Below, piece after piece: positions 48,201 to 58,935 of a stretch of 64,000 nucleotides of DNA (positions are counted from its first letter, which is position 1; each line of letters begins with the position of its first letter). A program made the position numbers and the translations under genes. Below the pieces are notes generated by a model, which was given only the letters and a program-made list of their open reading frames with translations, was not told where the DNA came from and made no database searches. Source of the stretch: Baylisascaris procyonis (lineage: Eukaryota; Nematoda; Chromadorea; Rhabditida; Ascarididae); NCBI GenBank assembly GCA_037389465.1, contig JAZARR010000130.1, positions 124,001-188,000 of the forward strand, given 5' to 3'.

Positions 48201-49928
48201 TTTAACTCCTCGGCTGCTTCGCGGAATATTCCGCAGAAATTCTTAAAAGAACTTTAAAGTCCAACCTCGCGGCATCGCCGCTTCGATGGAACCTCGAATC
48301 GAACTTAGCCTGGTGCGTGAAAGGAAACCGCAGCTTCGCTGCTCCACGAGCTCACTTACTTCACAGAACATTCTAACGAAAGATGTAAAAGAAAGTCTGA
48401 AACCTGACCTCGTCTCTTCGCCGCGTAACGCGGACGGAATATCGAAAAGGATAACGATTCACCAGCTTCGCAGAATATTCCATAGAAAACGAATTTGCTG
48501 TCTTCGCCGCTTCGCAGAAGCAAAATCGCACCTTCCCTGCTCCAACAGCTATGCTTTCTCGCTTAATATTCCACACGAACTGAATTCGAAGGAATTCGAA
48601 TTCAAAAGAATTCGAATTTCGAAGGAATTCGAATTCCACACGAATTCGAAGCAGCAAGCAGAATTCGAAGCTAACCTGGCGGCTTCGTCGCTTCAACGAA
48701 ATTCATGACACGAACATACAAATGGAACTGAAGCATAGCATGAAAATGAAAATAAGCGTTCAATAATGTATACGCAACAATCTATGGGACGGGATAACTG
48801 TGATTGGCGGATAAACATGCAAAGGAGGGCGCGAACTTTGCTCTTTCGATCCACCGCGAGAGGCGATAAACGGCTTGAGGGGATCGAAAAGTGCAAAATG
48901 GAAGCGGTGGACTTGGCGCTAAACAACCGTTCGAAAAAACGATTATTGTTTACTGAGTTCGTCATTCACATCAAATGGTTATAAATATCTCTTCAGTTTT
49001 TATGAATAGAAAACTGAATTACAGAAGTGAAAATCTAATCACTTTTCTTAAACGATGATCCCATAATTCAGCGGAACAATGGAATATCACCATACGGCGT
49101 TTCTTGTTTACAGCGTCTATCGCGAGACACCATAAAAAGAGGTGAGGTTCCGAAGTGATCTACCGAATTATTCGGTAGAATACATGGCAATGCAAGCAAA
49201 GCTATGAGCCAGGAATTAAAAAATGAGAGCAAAGGATGTGTGACCTTAGGAGATGGCGTCTATCGCGAGACACCATAAACTATCGTAATCTATAGTTAAG
49301 CAACGCGAAAACACTCCTGCGGCATATTTGAGGCAGCCACGAGTAACTAATGATCGCTAATATTCGATTACACTTAATCCGAAAATGAGAGCGACTCAGT
49401 TTAAAAGATTTAAGCAGTCCTGTTTCTCTGCTCATTGTGCGAATTTCGAAAACGTGAATGCATCATTTTAACGCTCTAGTTGAAAACTTTCATATGCATC
49501 TATTCTCATCGAGATTGAGCTAAGCAGAAGACTGAAGCAATCGAAAAGATATTCTACCCGAAAAGTGAGCGATTTTTTGCTCAAATCGTGGGTGTTAGTG
49601 ATATCTAAGATGTATAGAGGAAAGAAGTTAGAAAAAATATGGCTAACGAAAAAGTTTACGTGCAAAACTTTAAAGGGCTATAAGCAGGCAAGTGATTGAA
49701 GAAATAATACTAAATAATACATAGCAGTGATCGCTGTGAGTACCTGCACATTTTGCAAAAAAAAATCAAAAAAAATTCGTTGATAGTGAAAAATGAAATT
49801 TCAAAAAAATTTCAGCGTTTAAAATTTCAGAAAAATTTCAGTACCATCTAAAAGAGAATTTAATTTTCAATCCAATAAATTAAACTCGATAGAAATTGAT
49901 GCAATTCTAACTCACTTACAGCTTACTT
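45299..49928 (+). repeat. 4.63 kb array unit 4
   Basis: The last near-identical unit, offset by 4629 bp. Private changes include GGAACAATGG in place of GGAACCATGG near 49075, GGAGATGG in place of GGGGATGG near 49250, and GGCAAG in place of GGTAAG near 49686. Changes thicken towards the end, and homogeneity stops at about 49929 (AATTATCAAC in place of AATTTTCAAC). Confidence 0.95.
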
Positions 49929-51110
49929 AATTATCAACTTTTCTCAACTTTGATGGCTTCTAAGTGTTTGAAATTTTGAAAAAATTCTAAACTTTTCATA
50001 CCATCGAAACTCACTCATTGAGATCTTTCATTTGATATAAGCATGAATGAAATCGGGGCCAAAAAATTTTTCTAAAAATATCGTCAGGGGGTATCCTCAT
50101 CATCGGAAAAACGCGATTTTGCGCGTTCCACAACACGTGAATTTTGAAGGAATTTGAAATTTTCAACTTCCATTCAAGTAAGCTCGCCCAGTTCTCATCA
50201 AACATCAAAAGTCGGATTGTGGTAACTTGAACCCGTGCTGAGATACGGGGTCGTCGAAAACGGCAAAATCGTGATTTTGGGAATTCTGGTGGAACGATTC
50301 GGGTAGGGGGTGAGTACCATTTTGGGTCTTGTGATATATTTTCGGATACTATTCGTTATTGCAAGCTCAGCAGAGTTATTTTCGACTTTCTACGATCACC
50401 GAGTGCCGACAAAGGGGCCCCCGCAATTTTAGGCCCCGTAGTTAAGAGTGGTAATTGCATATTTCAAGTACCACAACACGGTGAAATTACCTTTAGCTCG
50501 GTAAAATTTACTACTCATCTTAGTAGTTTTTGATTGTCTATCGAATGAGTTTATGTATGGGAAAATCCGCAGACCTATTCTGGCTCCATAACACAATCCC
50601 AAACCCGCCCACTCCCCAGCGAATAACTTTTCGAAAGTAAGTTAAAATTAAACATTAAGGTTAAAATCCACTTCCAATATTAAGTCTCCAAAGGTCCTGA
50701 AATACTGAGAGAAATTGATTTACTCAAACTCCAGTTATTCGAGACTGAAGTTTCATTTCAGTGGGAATGGTACCTTCACGGGGTTTATTTAACTATCGCC
50801 GTTCAATTTTACAACTTCTGGCCCACCCCTACGAGAAACTAATGCTAGAAGGAGTAGAATAAAAAAAGAATTAGAAAAAACGAATAAATCTCAAAAGAAA
50901 TATAGCATTTCAGTGTTAACTATGAAATTTCAGTATTTTTGAAATTTAAGGAAATTTAAAATTCGAAGCGTATCCGAAAACTATAGGTGTGTGAAGGTCG
51001 TGAATACCGAAAGATTAAAAAAGAGAAATTGAAAAAATTTCAATTTTAGCGAAAGATATCATCGGAAATGGCAAAATAAGTTAGTGATGTTCTATATATA
51101 TTAGATGTTC
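49929..51110 (+). repeat. R repeat, diverged continuation after the array (modules E to G)
   Basis: E (near 50110-50250), F (50570-50970) and G (51080-51110) belong to the AAACTATAGG subfamily. Unlike the array units, module E here still has the segment AATCGGGGCCAAAAAATTTTTC near 50050. This supports the array units having lost it. Confidence 0.87.
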
Positions 51111-51762
51111 TATATATAATAGATCCACATATAATAAACCAGCGTATTACATTAACTCTTTCATTTATCTTTTTTCCTATTACCTCCAATTTACTTACTT
51201 CTTTAGTTCCATTTAGTTCATGAAAATCGAATTATCATGGGTAAGGGTGCACGATGGCAGTCGAGTTCACGCGAGGCCAACCTCTCTTTCTCTGATTCTC
51301 TCCCTGGGCGTCGCTCTCAACAGGTGAGTAATATGATGAAGGAAATGAGGGGATTCTCGAAAATAATAGCAACGAAATTTAAACGGCTAGGAAATTTTTC
51401 TGAGATTTTATAACCTCGGGAATAAATAACATTTAAACGCTGGCGGAATATCGAAAGCAAGATCGCAGCTTCACTCCACCAACGCCTTCGCTACCTTCGA
51501 TAATATTCAACAGAACGCAGCTTCCATTCTTCAACAGCTCACGTGTTTCGCTTAATATTCCACGCGAGCGACTAAAAGCAGATTTCAAAGGTACCTGGCG
51601 GCTTCGTCGCTTCAACGAAATTCATGCCACGAACACACGAATGGAATGGAAGCATATCATGAAATTGAAAAGAAGCTATCAGTTATGCGCATGCAACAAT
51701 CTACGAGACCTAGGATGGATAACAGTGACAGGTGGATAAACATGAGAAAGAGGGCGCGAACT

Positions 51763-51820
51763 TCCCTCCTTCGATCCATCGTGGCAAGCCATCCCTCCTT
51801 CGATCCATCGTGGCAAGCCA
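51763..51820 (+). repeat. 29 bp tandem duplication in module B
   Basis: The stretch beginning TCCCTCCTTCGATCCATCG and ending AAGCCA occurs twice back to back. Other units have one copy (CTCCTTCGATCCATCG followed by GCCATAAAC). It is a private, recent slip event. Confidence 0.85.
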
Positions 51821-53544
51821 TAAACAGTTTCAGGGGATCGTAAAGCGCAAAATGGAAGCGCTGAAATTCGCGCTAAACAACCGTTCAAAAAAAACAATGA
51901 GTGTTTACTGAGTGCATCATTCACATGAAGCGATTTAAAATATCTCTTCAGTTTTAATGCCTGTTAAACTGAATTGTGGAACTTAAACGATGATCCCACA
52001 ATTCAGCGCAACAATGGAATGTGACCATTTGGCGTTTGTTATTTAAGCGGGACACCATAAACTGCCCTGAGGTTCCGAAGTGATCTACCGAAGCATCCGG
52101 TAGAATACACTGCAGTGCCATCAAAGCTATAAGGCGGGCAAAGGACGTGACCGTAGGAGTTGGCGTCTATCGCGAGACACCATAAGCTACCGTAATCTGT
52201 AGTTAAGCGACGCGAAAACACTCCTGTGGTAAATTAGCGGCAACTACAAGCCACTAATGATCGGTAACATTTCCTCACACTTAATTCAAAAAGGACAGCG
52301 AGTTGGTTTAAAAAATTTAAACACTCATGTTTCTGTGCTCATTGTGAGGATTTCCAAAAAGGTGAAAGCATCATTTTAACGCTTTCGTTGTAGGCTTTTA
52401 TATGTATCTATTCTTATCGCGATTGAGCCAGGCAAAAGACCAAAGCAATCAACAACATATTCTATCCGAAAAATTAGCAATTTTTTGCTCAAATCGTGTG
52501 TGCTGGTGATATTTGATATGTATAGAACAAAAAAATTAGAAAAATTATGGCTGACAAAAAGTTTACATTTAAAATTTTGAAGGGCTATAAGTAAGTAAGT
52601 GATTGAAAAACTACAACTATGTGGTGAATAGAAGTGATCGCTGAAAGGAGCTGTATTTTTTGCAAAAAAAAAAGAAAAGAATCCGTCGATACTGAAAAAA
52701 AAAATTTCAAAAAAATTTCAGCATGCAAAATTTCAAAAAAATTCGAACACAATTCAAAAGAGAATTTAGTTCTGAATCTAATAGACTATACTGGAGCCAG
52801 ATCGATGCAATTCTAACTCAACTACAGCCTTCTTAAGTTCCAACTTTTTAGAACGTTAAAGGCTTCTAAATGTTCGAAATTTTGAACAAATTTTCGAACT
52901 TTTTATATCGTCGGAATGCACTCATCAGGATCTTTCATTTGAAATGAGAATGAATAAAATCGAAGCCAAAAACATTTTGTAAAAATATCGTCAGGGGGTC
53001 TTCTTCGCATCGAAAAAATGCGATTTTGCGGATTCCAGAACTCTGTGAATTTTGAAGAAATTTGAAATTTTCAACTTCCATTCAAGTAACCTCGCCGAGT
53101 TCTCATCAAAACATCAGAAGCACCATTGTGCCAACTTCAACCCGTGCAGAGATATGGGGTCGTCGAAAGCGGCAAAATCGTGATTTCGGGAATTCTGGTG
53201 GAACGATTCGGGTACGGGGCGTGTACCATTTTCGGTCATGTGATAAACTATCGGATACTATTCGTTATTGCAATTTCAGCGGAGTTGTTTTCAATACTCT
53301 ACCATCGTCGAGTGCCAAGAAATCATCCCCGCTTTTTGAGGTCCTATAGTTAGGGGTGGTAATAGCATATTGCAAATACCACAACACGGTGAAATTACTT
53401 TTAGTTCGGTAAATTGGATTAACTCTTCATTGCCTATCGAATGAGTATATGTATGCGAAAATCCGCCGACTCATTCTTGACCTATAACGCCCCCAAGCCC
53501 CCCCCCCCCACCGGATAACTTTTCGGGAGTAAGTTCAAATTAAA

Positions 53545-53633
53545 TGAACACAGCATTCATTATGATTTAGGTCGGCCTCTCCTGCTTGCAGGTCGGTCGC
53601 GTGAAGATTAAAAAATCCACTGAGGTTATGATA
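53545..53633. other. Roughly 89 bp insertion in module F of the last R unit
   Basis: Other units read AGTTAAAATTAAGTAGTAAGAGTAAAATCCACTT at this place. Here about 89 bp with CTCTCCTGCTTGCAGGTCGG in the middle sit between AATTAAATGAA and AAGGTGAAAATCCACTT. I recognise no element in it. It may be a small insertion or filler DNA from a break repair. Confidence 0.65.
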
Positions 53634-54080
53634 AGGTGAAAATCCACTTGCAATACAATGTCTCCAAAGGTCCTGAAAGCTTGAAGAGAACCGACTCATT
53701 CAAACTCGAGTTAATGGAGACTGAAATTCCATTTCAGTGGAACGGTACCTTCGCGGGGCCTATTTCGCTATTCCCCTTTACTTTTCCAAACCGCAACCCA
53801 CCCCAATGAGTCACAAATGCTAGAGAGAGTAAAATAAAAACAAGCAGAAAAACTGAATAAATCTCAGAGAAGATATATGAATTCAATCTTAGCTATGGAA
53901 TTTCAATATTTTTGAGATTTAAGGAGATCTAAAATTCGAAACATATCCAAAAACTATAGGTGACTGAAGATCATTGATAACGAAAGATTAAAAAAAATAA
54001 AAGAAAAATTAAAATTTTAACGAAAGATATCGTCGGAAGTGACAAAATAATTTAGTGATGTTCTGTACATAGTAGACTAG

Positions 54081-54489
54081 CTGCCTTTTGCACGAAGCTA
54101 TACATATCACAGTTGTCTACTAATCCTACTTGATCGATTAAAAAAGATCGCATCGAAATTGGTCCATTTGGAGCCGAAATATCTGATGGACAGTTAAAAA
54201 GCGCGTGCGGCGGCGCGCGCGCGGCTGTACTCCGCGCACGCCATTTCCCTTTCGCATCACGCTCCCTCCCACGTCAAGCGGAGTCAGCCATTTAAAACCG
54301 TATCAAAACACGTCCATCAGGAGCCGAGATGTCCTCCCCACCAGTTGATACTGCGCGTAGCACCACTTGCGGCGATGCTGCGCGCAGATACTCGGTCTTC
54401 GCGCAGCACCGCACAGCTATCTTCACCTTACTCATCACACGTTGAGTACAATGTTCGAAACCGCATCCAAATTGGGGGTCGGCGCACTT
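54081..54489. other. Unassigned GC-rich stretch between R and the Mutator-like element
   Basis: Sequence between the R end and the left inverted repeat. It includes a GC-alternating tract (GGCGGCGCGCGCGCGGC near 54210) and two similar lines (TTGGTCCATTTGGAGCCGAAAT near 54150 and ACGTCCATCAGGAGCCGAGAT near 54310). No gene was recognised. Confidence 0.6.
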
Positions 54490-56151
54490 AGCCAAAAAGA
54501 GACGGAGAGAGACCGCGCGCGTCTCCAGCGAGACGGAGGGAGACAGCGCGCGTCTTCAGCGAGCGACGCGGCACTGGTCACTCTGAAATAAATCGTCGCA
54601 ATAAATGTGAAAATATACAGTAAGGAAATGAGACTCGAACAACGCATTTCGACACATTCGAAAGAGCATTAAAAGCTCTATCAGAATCAAAAATAATCTC
54701 AGACAAAAACAAGAACTCTTCTATAAGATCGAATTTTTATATGACGTGCAATTGAGGAAAATTGCATGGTCATCGATAAATCATGGCCTATAACTGTATA
54801 AAGGAACAAGATTTGGGAAGAGTGACTAGGTACATTCGAAAGAGCATTAAAAGCTCTATCAGAATCAAAAATAATCTCGGACAAAAACAAGAACTTTTCT
54901 ATTAGATCGAATTTTTATATGCAGTGCAATTGAGAAAAATTGCATAGTCATCGATAAATGAGGGCGTATAACTGTATAAAGGAACAAGATTTGGGAAGAG
55001 TGACTAGGTACATTCGAAAGAGCATTAAAAGCTCTATCACAATCAAAAATAACCTCGGACAAAAACTAGAACTTTTCTATTAGATCGACCATTTATATGA
55101 CGTGCAATTGAGAAAAATTGCATGGTCGTCGATAAATGAGGGCCTATAACTGTATAAAGGAACAAGATTTGGGGAGAGTGACTAGGTACATTCGAAAGAG
55201 CATTAAAAGCTCTATCAGAATCAAAAATAATCTCGGAAAAAAACAAGAACTTTTCTATTAGATCGATCATTTATATGACGTGCAATTGAGAAAAATTGCA
55301 TGGTCATCGATAAATGAGGGCCTATAACTGTATAAAGGAACAAGATTTGGGGAGAGTGACTAGGTACATTCGAAAGAGCCTTAAAAGCTCTATCAGAATC
55401 AAAAATAATCTCGGACAAAAACAAGAACTTTTCTATTAGATCGATCATTTATATGACCTGCAATTGAGAGAAATTGCATGGTCATCGATAAATGAGGGCC
55501 TATAACTGTATAAAGGAACAAGATTTGGGGAGAGTGACTAGGTACATTCGAAAGAGCATTAAAAGCTCTATCAGAATCAAAAATAATCTCGGACAAAAAC
55601 AAGAACTTTTCTATTAGATCGATCATTTATATGACGTGGAATTGAGAGAAATTGCATGGTCATCGATAAATGAGGGCCTATAACTGTATAAAGGAACAAG
55701 ATTTGGGGAGAGTGACTAGGTACATTCGAAAGAGCATTAAAAGCTCTATCAGAATCAAAAATAATCCCGGACAAAAACAAGAACTTTTCTATTAGATCGA
55801 ATTTTTATATGCAGTGCAATTGAGAAAAAATAGACGTGCTGACACGTAGAGGCGATGGAAGAAAGAAATCGCTCGTTGAACAATGGAAATCCTATTACTG
55901 GTTCGAAGTGGCAGCCGCTGTCGTTTCTCAGCAGAATCGTCGGTCTCTGTCGTTGAGGTGAAGGCAACATCTGGAATGTTAAATATAATGATGATCACGA
56001 CGAAAGCATACTACATAAGTAATGCAAGTTTTGTATAGCTTGAAATAATAACATTAAAGATATAATTTTTTCTCTTTCTTAAATTTCGGTGAGTGTGGTG
56101 CTACTTCAACTGATAGCTTATCGTGGAAAAAATCAGAGATGTGCAGTCTAT
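54490..56151 (+). repeat. Left terminal inverted repeat of the Mutator-like element
   Basis: It pairs with the reverse complement of 58229-58935. Shared, in order: AGACGGAGAGAGACCGCGCG, CGACGCGGCACTGGTCACTC, the 178 bp unit, ATAGACGTGCTGACACGTAG, GATGATCACGACGAAAGC and CAACTGATAGCTTATCGTGG. The left copy has a 36 bp or so extra duplication near 54525 and about five extra 178 bp units. It also has an extra 50 or so bp near 56047-56097 absent from the right. Confidence 0.88.
54650..55830 (+). repeat. 178 bp tandem repeat array in the left inverted repeat
   Basis: Unit landmarks (GGTACATTCGAAAGAGCATT and AAGCTCTATCAGAATC) recur near 54655, 54831, 55010, 55188, 55366, 55544 and 55722, a period of 178 bp. 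That is about 6.6 copies. Each contains the small palindrome AGAGCATTAAAAGCTCT. The inner copies are closest to each other; the first and last differ more (for example TATGCAGTGCAATTG in the last). Confidence 0.93.
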
Positions 56152-57087
56152 GTTTGACGATAATGTAGAAAATGTAGCCTGCCGAGCCGGATGTAGCTAT
56201 TTCTTCGAAGTATCCTTGCCAGATTCCATTCATCTCAGTGTACACGTAGATGTTCAGGTCGAAGCAAAGCGCTGCAGCCATTAGGTCGACGTCGTCTCCC
56301 CAACGCAGAGTGTCCGCAGCGTTGAGAGCTATGTCCCGCTTCCATTGCAACATTTTGTCTACACTGTTATATGTGGCCGTGTTCATGAACATCCCTGAAA
56401 TCTACTCACACTCTGCCGATCTTAACTGCTGGATGTTACAGGTTGCTACAAGGTTATAACGGTACTGGCACACTTTTAGCGCATCGATTGTGAATTCCTC
56501 TGAAGTAATGAATTATTTTGTAACATTCAAAGGAATACCTATCCAAGGCTCAGTGTTCTTCGATACGGTAAAGGCGATGAGAACCGACCGCATTTCCTGG
56601 TGATAGTTTTCCCTTCGCGTGATGCAATAAGTGAGTGCTCTGAAACACCAAAATGAATTGCACGCCACCTAATGCCAATGCCACATTTCTTTGTTAGAAG
56701 CCTTTCTTGCAGAAGTAGGGGTGCTTGGAAAGTCCTTAGCGTCCTAATGGCGCTGTGCAAAAATAGGCTGCCCATTTCTGAACACCTAGTACTGCACATG
56801 CCTTATGCAGTTAGCAAGCTTCCGTTCTGCTGTTAGTGGACTAAACTAATAGGTTGCAATGTGCAATGTGCAAATTTTGTTGCGACAGTTTTCGCTTTTG
56901 GAGGGCTTCTAATGCGATAATTTGTTTGCTGTGATACTGACCTGTAAAGACAGTTGCCATTGCCTCTGACTGAAACCGTCGCCCATTTGTCCGGCTTCTG
57001 ATTGACTAGGAACGAGCACGAGTCGGTGTATGCAGGACGGCTACCTTGTACGTGAGGCAGTGCTTCTTCCATACGTTGTTCAACCAT
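56054..57087 (-). pseudogene. OTU-family cysteine protease remnant
   Basis: The N-terminal piece (57087-56833) carries V-R-G-N-G-N-C-L-Y-R-S-V, the OTU catalytic loop with its Cys. The C-terminal piece (56392-56054) has W-G-D-D-V-D-L-M-A-A-A-L, then I-Y-V-Y and W-x-x-Y, and ends with H-R-L-H-I, where OTU domains carry the catalytic His. Between them (56833-56400) no single frame is open, because of either an intron (a CAG/GTCAGT junction follows the catalytic loop) or frameshifts. OTU proteases remove ubiquitin; several transposon families carry one. The canonical loop is G-D-G-N-C; here the Asp is Asn. The last 30 or so codons overlap the left inverted repeat. Confidence 0.78.
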
Positions 57088-57088
57088 T

Positions 57089-57427
57089 CTAGACTAGGCG
57101 GCTCGAAACGAATGGTCTTGGTAGCCCCCATTTTTTTTCGACCCCCTCCACATCTTCATGTGATCTGGCTTCTTTGGTTGCAATTGCGCACTTCAAATGG
57201 CTGCTTGCATTGAAGGTTTCCTGCTTTGCAAGCACTTGCGGTTGCCTTCCAAGCGAAATGCAACATTTCCGCTGAGGAGCATGCCGCCTTCGAGTTGCGT
57301 TTTTGCTCTTCAGCCCTGACGGGTCCGTGTCGGAAAGCAAGTATTGCATGCGATCAAGGTATGGCAATGCAATCAACCATGCATTCAGTGCGTCGGTTGG
57401 TTTCTTTACCATCAAGCGAATCTGCAA
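57089..57427 (-). other. Open frame between OTU and transposase remnants, unidentified
   Basis: A 112-codon frame (Arg/Lys-rich, with N-A-T-R-R-R-H-A-P-Q-R-K-C-C in the middle) sits between the two remnants on the same strand. I do not recognise a family. It may be a linker or a region where the transposase and OTU coding once joined. The short gap before it (57428-57519) shows nothing. Confidence 0.35.
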
Positions 57428-57519
57428 TGCCCATTATCGGTAGGTATGGGTAATCTCATTCAGCTCTCCGTTAAGAACAATGTCATAAATGCACAAAAAT
57501 AATGCATAAGACAAAACTA

Positions 57520-58067
57520 ACTTGGTATTTTTGCATGTATTTCAGAAGGCGATAGTTGAGCCGGACATATTTCGGATTTCTTGGTTTTGTCTTCGCGCCC
57601 TCTGTCAATTGCTGTATGCGCGTTAAATACTCTGAATGACGGGAGTGAAGGAAGGCCAAATATGCGCTGATCGTAGGATTGCGAGGAGCACGCCACTGCC
57701 TTAAAAATTTCTACATTATTGCTTCGTTGGCAAAATTGCAGCTTAACAGGCAATACTCAGAGAGGACTGTGGTAGATGAATTTCGAAAAACGCGCCTTGC
57801 TAGCACTGAGTGATATGCTTCCGCCGCATTTGTTGTGCGCAGATCTGAGTCGTAGTGGTTCCACCTGTGCAACGGCAGTGAAAGCCAGCAGCCTTCGAAG
57901 TACCGCTTGAACGCGTTCAGTTCCTTACGAGGCCAACAGGTGAGCTTCGGTGGAGGAATCCAAGATTTGGGAGGTTGAGGTGGAATTTTTAGCGCCATCT
58001 CCCACGCGCAGAAGACGTGTTCTGCAAAAGACTTGCTGATGAGCCGCCACTGCTCAGATTTTGACAT
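57520..58067 (-). pseudogene. MULE-type transposase, C-terminal remnant
   Basis: The first 118 codons from 58067 include N-A-F-K-R-Y-F-E-G-C-W, W-N-H-Y-D, and then R-T-T-N-A-A-E-A-Y-H-S. This matches the R-T-N-N-x-x-E-x-x-H signature in the C-terminal part of Mutator-like (MULE) transposases. After a frame change near 57715 the remaining sequence (R-N-P-K-Y-V-R-L-N-Y-R-L-L-K-Y-M) looks like the end of the protein. The DDE core that cuts DNA is not present. An AG just before 58067 could be a splice acceptor, so an exon may have been lost upstream. Confidence 0.7.
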
Positions 58068-58228
58068 AGTTCACCTAATAACATCAGCAACAGCACTGCA
58101 GCCTTCAGATACTTAGCACGTTGGCTCATTACACATTGCACACGAATCAAATTTTATTTCCCTCACCTCAGCCTGTTATGAGCAACAAAAACAGTTAGAC
58201 CACGAACTGCTGAGTGCACGCGTCCACA

Positions 58229-58935
58229 AATAGACTGCACATCTCTGATTTTTTCCACGATAAGCTATCAGTTGAAGTAGCACAAAACTTAATTCAAGCT
58301 ATACAAAACTTGCATTACTTATGTAGTATGCTTTCGTCGTGATCATCATTATATTTAACATTCCAGATGTTGCCTTCACCTCAACGACAGAGACCGACGA
58401 TTCTGCTGAGAAACGACAGCGGCTGCCACTTCGAACCAGTAATAGGATTTCCATAGTTCAACGAGCGATTTCTTTCTTCCATCGCCTCTACGTGTCAGCA
58501 CGTCTATTTTTTCTCAATTGCACTGCATATAAAAATTCGATCTAATAGAAAAGTTCTTGTTTTTGTCCGAGATTATTTTTGATTCTGATAGAGCTTTTAA
58601 TGCTCTTTCGAATGTACCTAGTCACTCTTCCCAAATCTTGTTCCTTTATACAGTTATAGGCCCTCATTTATCGATGACCATGCAATTTTTCTCAATTGCA
58701 CGTCATATAAATGATCGATCTAATAGAAAAGTTCTTGTTTTTGTCCGAGATTATTTTTGATTCTGATAGAGCTTTTAATGCTCTTTCGAATGTGTCGAAA
58801 TCCGTTGTTCGAATCTCATTTTATATTTTCACATTTATTGCGACGATTTATTTCAGAGTGACCAGTGCCGCGTCGCTCGCTGAAGACGCGCGCGGTCTCT
58901 CTCCGTCTCTCTCTTGCGCCTGCGCTTGTGGCTAA
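58229..58935 (-). repeat. Right terminal inverted repeat of the Mutator-like element
   Basis: Reverse complement of parts of 54490-56151. It starts at ACTGCACATCTCTGATTT (58229), which is the mirror of the OTU 3' coding end, and reaches GCGCGCGGTCTCTCTCCGTC (about 58890-58909). It holds only about 1.5 copies of the 178 bp unit (58535-58795). Confidence 0.88.
58535..58795 (-). repeat. 178 bp repeat, about 1.5 copies, in the right inverted repeat
   Basis: GCTCTTTCGAATGTACCTAG near 58600 and GCTCTTTCGAATGTGTCG near 58780 mark two successive ends of the 178 bp unit in reverse orientation. The left end carries about 6.6 copies, so copy number is very unequal between the two ends. Confidence 0.9.

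Larger units (their letters stand above)
51111..54080 (+). repeat. Last R unit, diverged, with short module A
   Basis: A is short (about 51430-51620), B at 51640-51860, C at 52030-52250, D at 52500-52700, E near 53030, F at 53460-54010, G at 54050. The hairpins of A are eroded (GCAGCTTCACTCC near 51468). R ends at TAGTAGACTAG near 54080, in module G. After that the sequence has no R similarity. Confidence 0.85.
54490..58935 (-). mobile_element. Mutator-like element with OTU protease and tandem-repeat terminal inverted repeats
   Basis: Long inverted repeats (left about 1.66 kb, right about 0.7 kb) enclose minus-strand remnants of an OTU-domain protease and of a MULE-type transposase C-terminus. 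The inverted repeats contain 178 bp tandem units, seven on the left and fewer than two on the right. The outer ends share GAGACGGAGAGAGACCGCGCG and, further out, TTAGCCA. No clear target-site duplication was seen. The transposase catalytic region is missing between the right inverted repeat and the C-terminal remnant, so it is not autonomous. The family label comes from the transposase tail motif and architecture. Confidence 0.72.

Noticed and set aside
31410..49928. Ribosomal DNA array
   Set aside because: The regular 4.6 kb tandem spacing suggested rDNA, but no rRNA-like conserved sequence is visible in the unit.
54200..54330. GC-rich stretch as a promoter or CpG island of a host gene
   Set aside because: No gene follows. 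The stretch sits between R and the transposon inverted repeat, and nothing links it to a transcript.
54650..55830. CRISPR array
   Set aside because: The repeated unit is 178 bp with no short repeat/variable spacer pattern, and the context is a eukaryotic transposon end.
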